Part shown: positions 1 through 12,411 of the stretch, one piece after another | How positions within the stretch are numbered: position 1 is the stretch's first letter | Layout of the letters: each line of letters opens with the position of its first letter | Source: Phlebiopsis flavidoalba | Taxonomy: Eukaryota > Basidiomycota > Agaricomycetes > Polyporales > Phanerochaetaceae | Direction: 5' to 3' | Assembly (NCBI GenBank): GCA_035772785.1 | Contig: JAOCPU010000001.1 | Location: 1,240,001-1,304,000, forward strand | Length of the DNA stretch: 64,000 nucleotides | Notes under the pieces: model-generated | Seen by the model: only the letters and a program-made list of their open reading frames with translations | The model's database searches: none | Told to the model about the DNA's origin: nothing | Translations under genes and position numbers: made by a program

Positions 1-1796
1 GAGGCGGTTTGAAAGAGACGATGGAAACGATGAGCGGTAGGTGTTGGTTCACCGAACAGGTATACTTTCTCCAGTACAACCGAAAGGAGAGGCTCCACCA
101 GCGATGATAGGTAGTAGATAACCCTAAATCCTGTTCCGGCGCGCTATTGGATCGCAGACCTACGTCCTTTGCGGACTTACTCCAGCGGTTCCAGCGATCA
201 TGTCCGTCCACATCTTCCTGTGGTTCCTGCCACTGTGATGGAAACCAGTGGAGGGGGCCTCCTGAGGGTCCTTCCGGAGAAAATCTGTGCAACATCTTCA
301 GCTATTATAGAGGAATACAACACGCATATAGACTAACCCTTTGCCGGGCTAGACAGCTTTTCGGCCCCTTGAAGTTTCTGCAGGTTTCTCCAACATCACC
401 CTCCAAGAACACTATCTTCAAAGAATGTCCAGAAGACGAAGATGCCATGACTCTCGGGGAAGGTTTGGAAGGCGGGCACCATCGCAAACCCGATTTGTGA
501 CAAGATGCGAGGTTCCTGACGATGGGCAAGTGGATAAGAATCTGCCCCACGTCCAACAGTTACGGCCTGCAGAAGCATGTGGTGGCTATCAGAAGGCCAG
601 GTGTATACACTTTTGAACCGGCAGTCTTCCAACACGACAACATACAACCGAAGCTAGGATGGAGAGGACATTGTGATAATAGTTTCCGGTGCTTGCATCG
701 GGTACGTCGGGTAAACCTGTTCGGAGAGGAAGAGCGGGATCGAGACCGCGCCTGAGAGCTCAAACCTCCGTTTACGACGAGGCTTGTCTATAGAATTGAG
801 TCGACCAGGAACGTTTGACCCTAAACCAGCTGGAAATATTCAATCATTACAGGTTTAACGAATGCAGATAGATACTTACTCAGCAGCAAATATATACCAT
901 TTATTGTATATTGATATTTGTTGACGTGTATCCCTTGAGCTGCATCATGAGTTTTGAGGTGGTGACATCCGTGAAGAACACTTGGCCGGGCGTCAATTCT
1001 GCAGAACCCCCAATCTTCGTCACTGTCATTCGTTCAGTCGTTTCCAATTGCCAGAGGGTCTAGACGACGGGTTTTCCATTTGCCGGAGAATGCAATTTTC
1101 ACTTACCGCGGTTATGCCTCGTATAGTTCGTTTTCTTGTGTCTGAGCTTCCAGAGCTCTCCAAAACAGACTGTGTGGGCATACTGTTTTTTGTTCGACTC
1201 GGGGCCGCGGCGCGGAGCTGTAACTCTGGCGCCGACCACGTGCACAAAGTCGGCCTCGCAAGGACGTGTGCGAGTAGCTTACGAGATTCAATTCGGGCCT
1301 TCTCAACGCCTAAAGTGGCTGGATTGATCTCTTGGGCCGGACGTGGCTTGTCCGTGGAGACTCGCAATTGGGGTCAAGAACGGGGGTAGTAACCCTGCGA
1401 GATGCTGCGCGCAACGGTCGCGGGCAGACAGCGGTACATTCGGGGAGACGAGGGATTGGTGAGACTTGTGTATCGTTTGGATCGAAATGGTATATTCGTG
1501 TCAATTCGTAGAGATGGTAGAGGGAGAATCCATTCCGTCACGTCCGAAAATATGGAGGAGGCAAAGCGCAGTGGACGCGGTCGTCCAAGCTAGCCTGGCG
1601 TCGGTGTTTGATGAACCAAAAAGGGCAACCGAGTCGGGCATAGAGGAAGACAAGCCTTTACAAAAACGCCCGCCTGTCGTACTATTGCCTCACGGTGCGG
1701 ACTCCTACGGATACGTGTTCGCAAGCTCACTTCGGCATTCACGTCCCCTCTCATTTCGCCGAACTGGGTCCTACTGTCTCTCCGGATTTGCCCAGA
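1..1796. other. No recognised gene; region upstream of SEC16
   Basis: I found no family match on either strand. Overlapping open frames of 60-135 codons occur on both strands; the longest are at 147-500 and 982-1389 on plus and 1026-1367 on minus. None shows a recognisable domain, a consistent chain of exons or a clear signal peptide. The stretch just before 1797 should contain the SEC16 promoter and 5' leader. A broken gene in the first 760 bases, probably continuing off the left edge, is possible but not demonstrable. Confidence 0.4.
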
Positions 1797-4700
1797 ATGA
1801 CCACGGCTGGAGAGGCATGCTGCACTTTTTGGCTCAGACGACGCTGCCGCAGATCTATTCGCCGTAGGTGCCGTGAGACAGAGCAAGCGGTCGGCCAGGA
1901 TCCTTTTGCTGGGGAGGAACTCCATTCTACGACAGACCTTTTTTGGTTCTGTGTCAGGCGAGGACTCAGCTTTCGCGCCCCCGAATGAAGATTCAACCCA
2001 GCAATCGTATGGACACGCGACTACGGACGGCTCACGGGACGTGCACGGTGCACAGTATACACCCTATAGCTACCCCGAAACCTTCTAACTACGCTGGAAC
2101 ACACACGAACACGTACGCTCAGCAGCCCGTGCTCCCAAACTCAGCCATATGTCCCACAGCAGGAACAACAGAGGGGCTATGAACCGCAACAGTACAATCC
2201 TCCACGTACGGTCACCGCTCCCAGCTCGCAATATTGGTAATGTGTCTTGATATTCTTTATGAACAGTAAACGGGTCATATGGCAATTCTTCCTACAGCAA
2301 TACAGCACAGTATGCGAGATACGACGCTCCCAACGTCTACGTACCGCCAGCACCAGCAAGCGCGTCTACCTACGGGTCCTATGCCCCCGCGACGTATGAT
2401 AGTTACGGGAATGTTACAACAACCGCCAGGGCACCAGCACAAAAACCGTGCATGACCCATACAAATATTCTCAGCAGCAAAGCTACGACTCTGCGACTCT
2501 AGCCGGTTCTGCATACGATCCGTACAAACCGGCTACTCAACACACGAGCAACGTAGTAGCAGCTCAATATAATTACACGCAACCGACGTCAACAACTTTA
2601 CTTACTCCTCCCGTTGAACCTCCACCTGTGCAGCCAGCCGTGACGGCTAATACATTCAGACCGAAAACATCTAACGCATATGACCCGCCTCTCCCGCCGC
2701 CGAAACCCGCAGCTAGGCGGACTCCTGCTCCCGCATGGCCAGCTCCCGGACTCTCTCACCCTCAACCCCCCTATGTGCTACCTAGTAGCCCTCCAACCAC
2801 CCGTGGCCCGTTGAGCGCTGGCATTAACCCTCCGCAGCGTGACCTCCTTCCATGCCCCCGCCCCCACCTAGGAGCAGGTCCACTGTCAGCGACTACACGC
2901 ACGGACCCACGCCCGACCTTGCTTCCCATCTCACGCAAACCCACGCGACGTCGCCGCCTCCTCGTGCTGTACCCCAAAGCTCATTCACGCCTCCTCCGCC
3001 CGCCTCTTTCTACCAGACATTGTCCTCACCCCCGAGGACGCCTCCTGTTAGGCAATACACACCACTTCAACAGGCGGAATATCCTTATGGACAAAATGGG
3101 TTACGTGCGTATTCACCTGCACCTATAGACCAGAGTCATCCTGCGGGCCTCTCGGGTGCATCGATCTCTACGCTTGGTCAGGTCACCGCGGAACCACCTA
3201 GGACCCTTGAGCCAGTCGATAATCCATCTCATATCTCGAACGCTCCGGCGCCGCTCACAGACATAGGAGCTCAAGACAGCAGTCTCGCCACCATACCGGC
3301 TGCGGAAGAGGATGCTGATCCTGAGGGTGGTGTGGACGAAGGCAAGATTTTTGGGCTGAGGAACATCGGGAGGAACCTTCGGACGTTTTTCAGGACGTTA
3401 CTTCCGCTCCTCGTAACTCAGCAAAAGCCAGAAGTCCCGAGTACCCATTCAAACGACGCAGAAGAGGTCGCCCCAGCTGATCCTGAGGGAGTGCACGCGC
3501 CTACTCAGCGTCATCTTCACCTCATGCCCTAACCGCTGAGTCCGCCTGTCCCCTGTAGCAACCCATCGCGTCTACTACATCCGGCGAGGTTAAATCGTCG
3601 GCCGGAGCATCCCATGTACGATCCCTACAGCCCACACCGATCTCAGGTACAACCTTCTTCACGTCCGCACACTCCAGACAGGGCGAAATCTCCTAGAGAC
3701 TCGTCTACTCGTTCATGGTCGAGCCCGCAGAACTACACCCCTGATCATGGAAAGAACTCTGCTGCAACTGAACCGTACGCACCACCCACGCGTCAATCGA
3801 CGAGAGACTCCGTCAACGCATCTGTGTATGATCCATATGCGCCTTCGGCAACTGTAGCCCAACGAACAGCCTCCCCTTCTGCTCTGTCTGTGCGCTCCGT
3901 AGCCTCCACTCACAGTCTGCCTGCCCGGGATCCCTACGCACCCGGAGCGTCCAGTGGACCCCCCCCCAGTGTACGAGATAGATCTGAGTCTAACGGCTCG
4001 ATGCTGTCATACGGAGCAACATCCGCCGAGGATCCATATGCGCCTTCCCGTCATCGCCAAATGTCAGTAGAGAGCTCCTCATACAACAGTTTTTCTGCTT
4101 TTGCAGAACTACCCAGAGGTCAAAGCGAGCCCTTCTGCAGAGTCTGGCCAGGTCCCTCAATCTGCCGGCCCCAACTCGTGCACCGTATGCTGCCGTCGCC
4201 GTCTTTGTTAGGGACCAACGACCCGTTGGGCAGAACAAGCGTCCGCATACCGGTTATTAGCTTTGGGTTTGGTGGCAGGCTAGTCTCATGCTTCCATGGA
4301 TCTTCAGCTCTGAACACCGGTTTTGACGTTTGCCATGTCATCGAGAGCATCGTCTATAGTCCACATGCGCCCGTTACACAGTGCAATCCCTCAGTCAGCA
4401 CTCGAGACGTCGTCTGCCACGTTCCCGGGACCTCTACTCTCTGACCCCGGCCCGCCAACCACAACGCTTGTGCGTACCGGTACTTCAACGCAGACGAAGA
4501 ACAAGAAGGTAGTCGTCATCAAGTATCTAGAGGAGCGTGCAGAAGAGATATCTCAAGGCTTGGGATATCTCCATGCGGACAGTGTGGAAGGCCTCCGGGC
4601 CGAGGCTAAGCTAGCTATAATTCAAGTCCTCAAGACCATGGTTGAGAACGATGGACGTCTGTCCGGAAGGTAAGACATCGACTATGGCTCTCTGATCATT

Positions 4701-7532
4701 TACTGATTCTGTGCAATTAGCCCACAAATCGAAAGCGCTTGTTCGTTCCGCTCTGCTTCCTGACCTCGAATCTTCGCCCGATTCACCCGCCGAGGCTCTC
4801 CACGTGCCGGCGCTTCTTTCATCGTCGTTCCCGGGGCACGGCTCAGCTATGCCAGATGATGCAGTGGTTGCTACAAACACTTTGCGGGCTTCTCAGCTCA
4901 AACAAGATTCAGCGACACCCTACTACGAGGCGACCGGAGAGCGGCATACCAATACGCCGCCGATGAGAGGCTTTGGGCCCACGCTAATGGGGTCATCGCG
5001 AGCAGCATTGACAAGGAAAGCTGGAAAGAAGTTGTCACAGAATTCTTGCGCTCCGAACTGTCGTCGACGGGGATGACGGTGGCTGCCCCTGATGCTAAAG
5101 GCGCCCGGGGGGAGTGGCCGAGAGCACACTGAAAGTTGCCTACAGTCTATTCGCAGGACAAGGTCCTGCCTCTGGTCAGTCATCTTGAGCTCTTCGTGTT
5201 AACACTTAGCTGAATAATATTCCAGTCCAAGAGCTCCTCCCACCAAAGCCACTCGCGTCAATGCAGTCTCTCCAAGTCCTCCCATCCACCACCACTAGTG
5301 GGAACGGCGACCCCGATGTCCGCAAGTTTCCCACCATCGCTGCCGATGCTCCAACTCCCAAAGGACGTTCTTGCCAAATGGAAGGAGACGATAGGAATGA
5401 TTCTGAGCGGACCTATCACCAATGAGACTTCTTCCGCCTTAACTGCCCTCGGTGACCAATTGGCAGCGAATAGCTGGGTAGAAGTCGGCTCATGTATGGT
5501 ATGTTGTTTCGAACGCTTAGCGAGTGATTATGTTAAACGCATCCTATCTAGCTATCTTCTGTCTCCACAGACATCTCCAGTTGGCGGTGTGTCGGGTTCC
5601 CCACCGGACGGATTGTACTGTACGGCTCGCCGAGCCCTCAGGCGTCGCCGAACTTCTGGAAGGACACTGATCCTATAATATTCTCCGAGATTGTGGAGTT
5701 TGCTCTATCACTTAATACCCCGGCTAAAGGGCAGGAACCGTTCGCTGGACTTCCTCACCTACAGCCGTATAGGCTCATTCGAGCGGCTTCTCTTGCAGAG
5801 CTGGGAGTACATGGACCTTGCGAACAGGTGAGCCGATACCCTTTGGACAAAAATCTGGTGCTTATCATTATCAGATACTGCGATGCCATATCTAACTCTC
5901 TGAGCCGCCCTTCACCTTACCTGAACGCAGTTTTTTCGGTGAGAACAGCTGAAAGGCCTAGTGGACAGATTGACTGCCGCGCCTGTGACCGACAAGACGG
6001 GGGTCGTGGAAGATGACGAGGCCCGCCTGGACAAAATCGGCGGTTGGCTTGAAGCGCGGATTCACCATTTCTCGCAGGCGAAGGCGATTCTCCTAAACCT
6101 CTGAACCCAATGGTAAACAAGAGCCCACGTTCAGCGGTCCGTTTACGCACTTCAGCGCCATATCGTCGACTGCGAGCTCAACAAATCTCATCGCCTCAAA
6201 TGTCGTCGACGAATCTTGCTGAGATTCCCACCGCGCCGGCATTCAGGGACAGGATCTGCCATGGCCCTTCTCCGACCTCTCGTCATCATCTGCTAGTCAA
6301 ATTGCTAGGGCATCGTCTGCCATCGACTATTTGCGTCGCAACGCCGTCGCCAGTACCTCGTGTATCTTCAGCCAAGTGCGATGAATCCCTCTGTTGGTGA
6401 CGCGTACATGATTGGTCAGAACCAATCTCCCTACGGTTTATGGCCATACGGCAACCCGATGGGTCACGCCAAGGGCAGACCGGGGGGCAGTCTGCTATCA
6501 GACGTGGTAGACGATGCACAGAGCTCACCATGAGACTCCAGGTCCGCAATCTGGAGGCTGGTGGTCGGATGCGCCGACACCACACAGCGACTTCTTTCTC
6601 TCACACCAGTGTCCTCCAATGAAGTCAGATCGACAGACGGTTTTTTTGTGTCCTCATTGGATAACCACTTCCTATGCACCCACAGTCACTCAGCGCACCC
6701 AATCATCATCGTACCTCGACGACGTAGACGAGGAAGATGACCTTGGTCTTGGTTAATAGCTCGAATCGCGCAAAAGCCAAGCAAGATTCGCCTGAAGAAC
6801 AGACACAGGCGAAACCAACAGCTGAGGTGAAAAAGGCGGAGCCTTCACCTGCGGAAAGCGAGCAGCCTGGTGCGTATCCTTCATTCTACGATTGGTCCAT
6901 ATTCCTGAAACCTCAACGTAGTCGCGCGCGTCAGGCGGTTGGTTAAGCAGACTATGGAAACGTATGCGGGTCCCCACCCCCATCAATACAACCCCTGGGC
7001 CAGTGAAAAGCCAACCTCGCCCTCCCGAGAGCAAAGCTCCTTCTATTATGATAAAGAGCTGAAGCGCTGGGTGAACAAGAGTGTATATGTCTCCGATTAC
7101 AGCAAATGCAGCTTCGGACCCTAATATAGTTCATTTAGGGCGCGAGCCGAAACAGCGACCCCTTCGCCGCCTCCACCGCCGCCGCCGCGTGCTCAGACCG
7201 CTTCACCGGGATGTCTGTGTCAAGATCACAGCCCGTTCCCTCTCCGGGAACTCCACCCTGGTGCGCCCGGCTACAGCGTCCATAGATCTCACAGATGGCC
7301 CTCGCCAAGAAGCCTCCTATGCGAGTACGCTCGAACCTCGTGCCCAGCGAGATAGCCTCGGCGCCAACGACACCAGCGAGTGCCGGGCCGCCCAGAACCC
7401 CGTCCTATGCTTTCTTCTATGGACCCTCCAGGCTTGGACGGTCTACCACCACCGGGTGCAAGAGCAAAGGCAGGGGCCAAGCGAAATGCACGCAATCGAT
7501 ACGTCGACGTGTTTCAGCAGGAAGGATCATAG
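1797..7532 (+). CDS. SEC16: COPII coat assembly scaffold Sec16
   Basis: Sec16 organises ER exit sites and binds the COPII proteins Sec23, Sec24, Sec13 and Sec31. I chose the ATG at 1797 because it leads, after one frame break, into AALFGSDDAAADLFA, the usual acidic start of fungal Sec16. From 1850 to 4130 the protein is disordered, Pro/Ser/Tyr-rich and carries repeated YDPY or DPYAP motifs (near 2515, 3615, 3826, 3930 and 4030). The central conserved domain starts near 4207 with TNDPLGRTSVRIPVISFGFG and continues through IKYLEERAEEISQGLGYLH near 4520. The Sec23-binding/ancestral coatomer element lies at about 5340-6050 (LAKWKETIGMILSGPI). A Pro-rich tail follows, with KRWVNK near 7060, ending RNRYVDVFQQEGS-stop. 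Introns are numerous. Frame breaks occur throughout, for example near 1830, 2450, 2860, 3520, 6000 and 7100. The family is clear; exact exons are not. Confidence 0.9.
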
Positions 7533-8025
7533 GCTTACGCTCAATAATACTACATTCTGATTTCAGTTTCCACGTCAATGTTTTTTTGTTCTCACTGTTA
7601 TGTTGCACTGCTTTTTTTATCGCGTCCGCTTCTTCATAATTGGGTCACTGCTGTGTCCGTATATGTCTGTCTTCCTGTACCTCGACTCTCGACTCGGCAT
7701 CGCCCAGCTCCGATGTAAGTCCGGACGCCACGAAGCCAAAGCCAAATATGGAAGCCATGCAGCAAGCGCTCGCATCGCTACGCGACTCGTGAACGTTTTG
7801 AACGCCAGGTGCCCCTGCTACCCGACGCCATCGCGACGTACAACCTTTTTTTGCGCGCAACCGTCTGACGCTGTATTTTACTCGTGTCAACCTATAGGAC
7901 ATACATGACTTGAGCGTCAAGGATGTCACAAGTCTACACAGGGCCAGAATCGTAATGCGAACTATTGAGAAATATGATTTCTAGCCGCCAATGGCATTTG
8001 CCTGTGCGCGTAGCAATTTGTTATG
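7533..8025. other. Convergent 3' spacer between SEC16 and GH43
   Basis: This 493-base gap separates two genes that end towards each other, so it should hold both 3' UTRs and polyadenylation signals. T-rich stretches occur at about 7570-7640. Short open frames are present on both strands, but none resembles a known protein. Confidence 0.5.
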
Positions 8026-10418
8026 CTAATAAACCCCTTGTACAGGATCATATGTGAAGTTGCTGAAGTAGGCTGGGGTGGTCGAGTTGTGTCCATTTCC
8101 AGTCGCGAACATACCGACCAAAGTCTAAAGCACAATGTTTAGCCGATGTATCACGTCGAAAGTTATACAAGAGATGACTCACACCAGTGAAGCCGCCCGC
8201 TAACTTCGCTGGCGGCACCGTATCCGACAATCTTCCAGAGATCTTTGGATTCGGCATTTGAAGACTCCAAGTACGAGAATACGTATGTCGATGCGTTCAC
8301 TGCCTGTACACGCAAGCGCAGTTTTTCCACATTTGCAGGAAGCGGAACTATTGCAGGCCGGGACAGCGGATCCATCATCCCGTCTGCGCTAGAGTTTGCG
8401 CTAAACACACGCAGGCGGACGAACTTCTTCAGCGATTTGTTGGCTTGACGGCCCGGGAAGGGCGACAACGCCCAAGTCGAAATGTTGGGTTCTTTGAATA
8501 AAGAGTTTCTTTGAATAAAGAGTGACATTCTGGAAACCGCTTCTTTCTCCGGCGAGCGAGCTACCTTTTCGTCCGACAAGTCTGGCGAAAACTCGAGAGT
8601 AGCCTCAGCTGTAAACTCAACAGCATCCTGCCTTCGCGCAATAAATGTGCCAGAGCCGATGAAATCCGTTGCCAGTAATATTCTCCGATGATCCAACGAG
8701 GCGCAGAGTATGCGGGTGTCCAGGAGGAGATTACAGTAAACCGAGAGAAGTCCGGGAGGCGATAGTAAACGAGTTGACGAGGTAAGGAGTCGAGGGGAGC
8801 ATCGGGACCGGCTGGGAAGACAACGTGTTGGGAATGTCCAACTAGGGGGTCTTCACTATCGTCGTCTATAGGCTGATGAAAGAAGTCAGAAATGACTAGG
8901 GTCACTGCCAACTGTCCGCGCACTTTTTTGTGAGGGAGGGAGCGGTCCTACCATGTTTATGTATGCTCTCCCAGGTATAGCATGATTGAATATGGGGAAT
9001 TGACCTGGCAAGTATCGCGGAATGTCATTGGGACGTGAATTCACGAAATTCAGAGCTACGCTGACCCTCGTCCCAGGTGACTGGTACCAGTATAGTCTCG
9101 AACGACCCATCGGGCTAGAGGGGGTTTTGCATCAGTGGCATATCAATTGAAGGATGCAAATGATCCGTACTAGTTTACGGTAGCATTTCTAGTTGCTAGT
9201 GCTACAGCCCACCAATTGCCTGCAGTGTCGGTGAACAGATCTGCGTGGCCCACGGTTTGCACTACAGTGCCGCCCGGGTTAGTTCAACGGTTAGGCGCTG
9301 CTATACACTGGAGGAGATTGAAGAAAGACTCGCAGTATTGGGATGTGTTAGCATTCGTTAGCACAGGATTGTGTCCGTAGCTGACATAAGGCCCTTCAAT
9401 GTTGTTTGATCTCGCCATTCTGTGAGGAATAATCTGAACGAGGGTGACTTCTTGGCTTTTCCCGCACATACTAACGTTACATGTGCCCGAGTCCAGTTCA
9501 CCCCTTCTGCAATCATGAGATAGTACGCATCATTCCGCTTGAATAGATGGGGCGCCTCAGGAGCCTAGCGAACGTTAGCTTAGGAATGTTTTTCCAAAAC
9601 AGAGCGCAGACCGAATGCTTACGATACCACCTGTGCCATTCCACAAAGTGATTGGTTTCAGTTAGAGCTACACCTGTGCTGACGTCGATCTTGAATTGTT
9701 GTATAGCAGGGAAGATGTGCCATGCGTGTGACCCTTGTACATAAGTTTGGCCGTCTCTTCATCCCAGAAAAGAGATGTATCGTATCCGTTGAATGCATTA
9801 AATGTACTGGATCGGACCATCCATTCCCGTTGTTAGTGAATATAATCCTTTGTGGTGAAGATGAGCTTGAGCTCAATCAGCCAGAATGATGGGAAGGCAT
9901 TGTGATAACATATTTGGGCGCACGTTGTCCCATCGACTGGGATTTGTTTGGGGAGCGCCATCGTAATACCAATGTTGATCCGGTGACGTAATATGTTCCT
10001 TCGTGTTCGCGGATAGTGGGCCGCCCAGATTTCCACCAGTCGACTGATTAACTTGAGCCAGTTGTGGGAGCCTGTTCCGGTCTTGACAACACATTTCCTA
10101 CCAACCGTAATGAGTGCGACATGAGTAGTACATATAGAATAACGCACCAACTTGTCTCCAGTGTATTAAATCGCGTGAAGTATACACCGGAATTCCAGGG
10201 AATGCGCCCCTGAATGAACTTGTTACACAAAAATATTGTTCGTCGACGCGAATACACGAGGGGTCGGGTGCGAAGCCACTTATGACAGGATTACGATACG
10301 TTTGAAGTTTAGACGCGCGTTCCCACACGAGCTATCGCTGGAACTGCCATTGGCGAATGGGGAGTAGCAGAGCAGTGCGAGCCACAAGACTGGAGGAGTG
10401 TTTTTTCGAAAACAGCAT
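8026..10418 (-). CDS. Glycoside hydrolase family 43 (beta-xylosidase/arabinofuranosidase type)
   Basis: GH43 enzymes are inverting hydrolases with a five-bladed propeller that attack xylan and arabinan side chains. The propeller begins near 10290 with NPVISGFAPDPSCIRV, whose Asp in APDPS is the catalytic base. The catalytic acid lies in PEAPHLFKRNDAYYLMIAEG near 9560-9500. The motif GHADLFTDTAGNWWAVAL is near 9260-9190. The C-terminal concanavalin-like GH43_C2 domain covers about 8750-8026 (FIARRQDAVEFTAEATLEF near 8650) and ends GNGHNSTTPAYFSNFTYDPV before the stop at 8026. The ATG at 10418 opens a basic-hydrophobic leader that looks like a signal peptide, so secretion is likely. A 17-bp tandem duplication at 8490-8523 breaks the C-terminal domain, and other indels occur. 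Xylosidase versus arabinofuranosidase specificity cannot be decided. Confidence 0.87.
8490..8523. repeat. Perfect 17-bp tandem duplication inside GH43
   Basis: The 17-base unit ttctttgaataaagagt occurs twice head to tail (8490-8506 and 8507-8523). Because 17 is not a multiple of three, it shifts the GH43 reading frame. Reading through a single copy gives MSLFIQRTQHFDLGVVALP, the expected GH43_C2 strand pattern; with two copies the frame leaves the family consensus. Confidence 0.92.
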
Positions 10419-10941
10419 ATGTATCACGCGGAAGACAGCAGACAGGTACTCACTACTATATTAGGCGTAAGGATTTCTCCTTTTATACCCTCTAGCGATA
10501 GGGAGTAGTGGTCGCACCGGATCGTCTTGCAGCCTACGCTCTCGAGATACATCACGGGGTCGTTCATCAGACGAGAAAGGTTATAGAAGCCGTGGAATTT
10601 TCAACGTCGGTGGTGATCGTGTGTGTCATTGTGACATGATGCGTTTGCGCGACTTGTGGAGATTGTTGAAACGACACGCCGGACCGTTCAAGGTAATGGG
10701 CGGGCCGAAATACCCTCGAACGTATGCGACCGGGACTCATGCGTGTGAGTTAAGCAATAATGTGTCAGAATGTACGTGAATCGTGCTCCGCGCTCTCCCA
10801 CGGTCGAATGTCCAACATCGTTGTAGCAATTCAGGTTAGCGTGCACGTCTACATGTATTCAGTGAATGCGGATAACGACAACGTTTACAAAGGTCAGTCG
10901 AGCTTCACGGATAGGTCGTCCGTCGTAAACCACCGTGTTTC
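10419..10941. other. Spacer upstream of GH43 and downstream of OST3
   Basis: The 523 bases between these two minus-strand genes should contain the GH43 promoter and the OST3 3' UTR. I see no gene. One plus-strand open frame at 10760-10966 overlaps the end of OST3 and has no recognisable features. Confidence 0.4.
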
Positions 10942-12204
10942 TCATAGGAGAAGTTTGAAAGGATAACCTGCGAAGGGGACGCTTCTTAGGTATCTTCCAC
11001 AAGTGGAAGCGTAATGACTTACCTCGGTTCTTGACCTTGAACAACGATACCAAGACAGAGAAAACGATGAAGATCGTCGCAGACCACAGCCAAACCTGGA
11101 TGTGCTGACGGCCTGGAGAGTTCTGGTATGGCACGACCATTGTCAAAAACAAGATTGCGCATATTGCTAAAACTCCATCTGCGCGACCGGGTGAGTGGAC
11201 TATATTTAGCATCACTAAGAAGGTGACCCACAGATCATAGCGACCACTGTGACTTCCTGGCCAAATTGGTTGGAATATCCGCCCGCTATCCACTGCCCAT
11301 CGCTACCCGCGTAGGGCATTTCACGAATACGGACAAACATCTGTCCGCCAATCATCGTCAGAATTGTCACCACGGTGACGCCAGCCCAGAAGAGACGGGA
11401 TTGCAGAATTGGCCGCAATGAAGCGTAATGTGATAGAGCCGACCAAAAGCGCGACACGACAAAAACGATGTACTTCGTCCAGTCAACGGGAGGGCTGTAA
11501 GGAATCCGCACGGGTGGGTGTCGAGAGAGCTCGTCTGTCCCAAGAGGCTCCGCATCGTATCCTCTAGCGTAGGCTTTTCAGTTGTTGAGCTTTTTGTGAA
11601 GTACCCACAGAACGTACTGAGCGAAGGTTCGAAGTCATAGGTAAGAGGCGAGGTCTTCCCATTGGGAGCTTTGCGAGGGCCATCCGTAGCGGGATATCAT
11701 CATCAAAAAAACTATGGGGGGCAGATTGAATTCCGAGCTACAAGAGTCAGGTTAGTGTTGTTAGATAGCTTAGTGTATTTACACACACTTCTGGAATGTA
11801 GTCATCGCATCATCGAAGTTTTGGCATAGTCGAAGAAATGCTGGTCACGTTCTGCTGCGGGCGGGAACTTTCTTCCAGGACTTGGCTACTGGCGTCAAAT
11901 GAAGGCTAGGAAAGCTCTACACGCGTGTAAATATGCGAATTATACTGCCGAAGTGCGTATGTAGTCACCTGCAAGGAGCGCATTTTCTCTCCTAGGATCC
12001 GTAGCATTGTGAACACAATCGAGTCGCAGACCAGTCGCGGTTAGGCGTTGTCAATAGGTCGAAGGTACGGTCATCAATTGTGATGATGCCATTGTTAGCG
12101 GCGGCAAGCTTCACCAGCTCTGAGTGAGCTTGGCTTTTGGTTAGAGCGGCAAGACATAGTGGAAAAGCAAAAGAGCGAGCGAGTGAGGTGGTAGCAGTCA
12201 ACAT
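10942..12204 (-). CDS. OST3: Oligosaccharyltransferase gamma subunit Ost3/Ost6
   Basis: Ost3/Ost6 is the thioredoxin-fold oxidoreductase subunit of the ER oligosaccharyltransferase, which widens the range of N-glycosylation sites. The start MLTATTSLARSFAFPLCLAA at 12204 is a signal peptide, followed by LVKLAAANNGIITIDDRTFD, the typical family start. The redox motif reads KCAPCR near 11985-11970, but one extra A in a run of four currently hides it. FQKLGLQ-type and LTYDFEPSLSTFCGYF (about 11640) segments follow. The membrane part has at least two visible helices, then MPYAGSDGQWIAGGYSNQFG near 11280 and VFSVLVSLFKVKNRG near 11040. A final small exon ends GYPFKLLL-stop at 10942. It is divergent from PIK1, with 207 bp between start codons. 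Confidence 0.93.
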
Positions 12205-12411
12205 CGTGGGCTGCTACTCAAGAGTGACGATGGGACAAGCGTGTTCTAGACGCCCAATCGACGTGTCGAGTTTATGGGCGCCTGTAGGCGCGGGGGTGCT
12301 GGCGTCTGTAGGGAACCGACGCTGCACGTCGTTCCTGCTAACCCCCACAGTGGTGGGCTAAGGACCCCGGCTCAGCCTTTCTCTGGATGATATACACTGG
12401 ATCGAAGTGAA
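12205..12411. promoter_or_regulatory. Bidirectional promoter region of OST3 and PIK1
   Basis: Only 207 bases separate the two divergent start codons, so promoter elements must be shared or overlapping. The stretch contains a perfect 6+6 inverted repeat, gcgcct-gt-aggcgc, at 12278-12291. It could be a symmetric transcription-factor site. No factor can be named from sequence alone. Confidence 0.5.

Noticed and set aside
982..1389. Overlapping open frames on both strands of about 110-135 codons
   Set aside because: Neither shows a domain, a credible exon chain or a leader, and both strands are equally open, as expected for G/C-rich non-coding sequence.
9277..9300. tRNA-like D-arm sequence (tagttcaacggttag)
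   Set aside because: No matching anticodon, T-arm or acceptor stem follows, and the stretch lies in the GH43 gene next to the conserved GHADLFTDTAGNWW segment.
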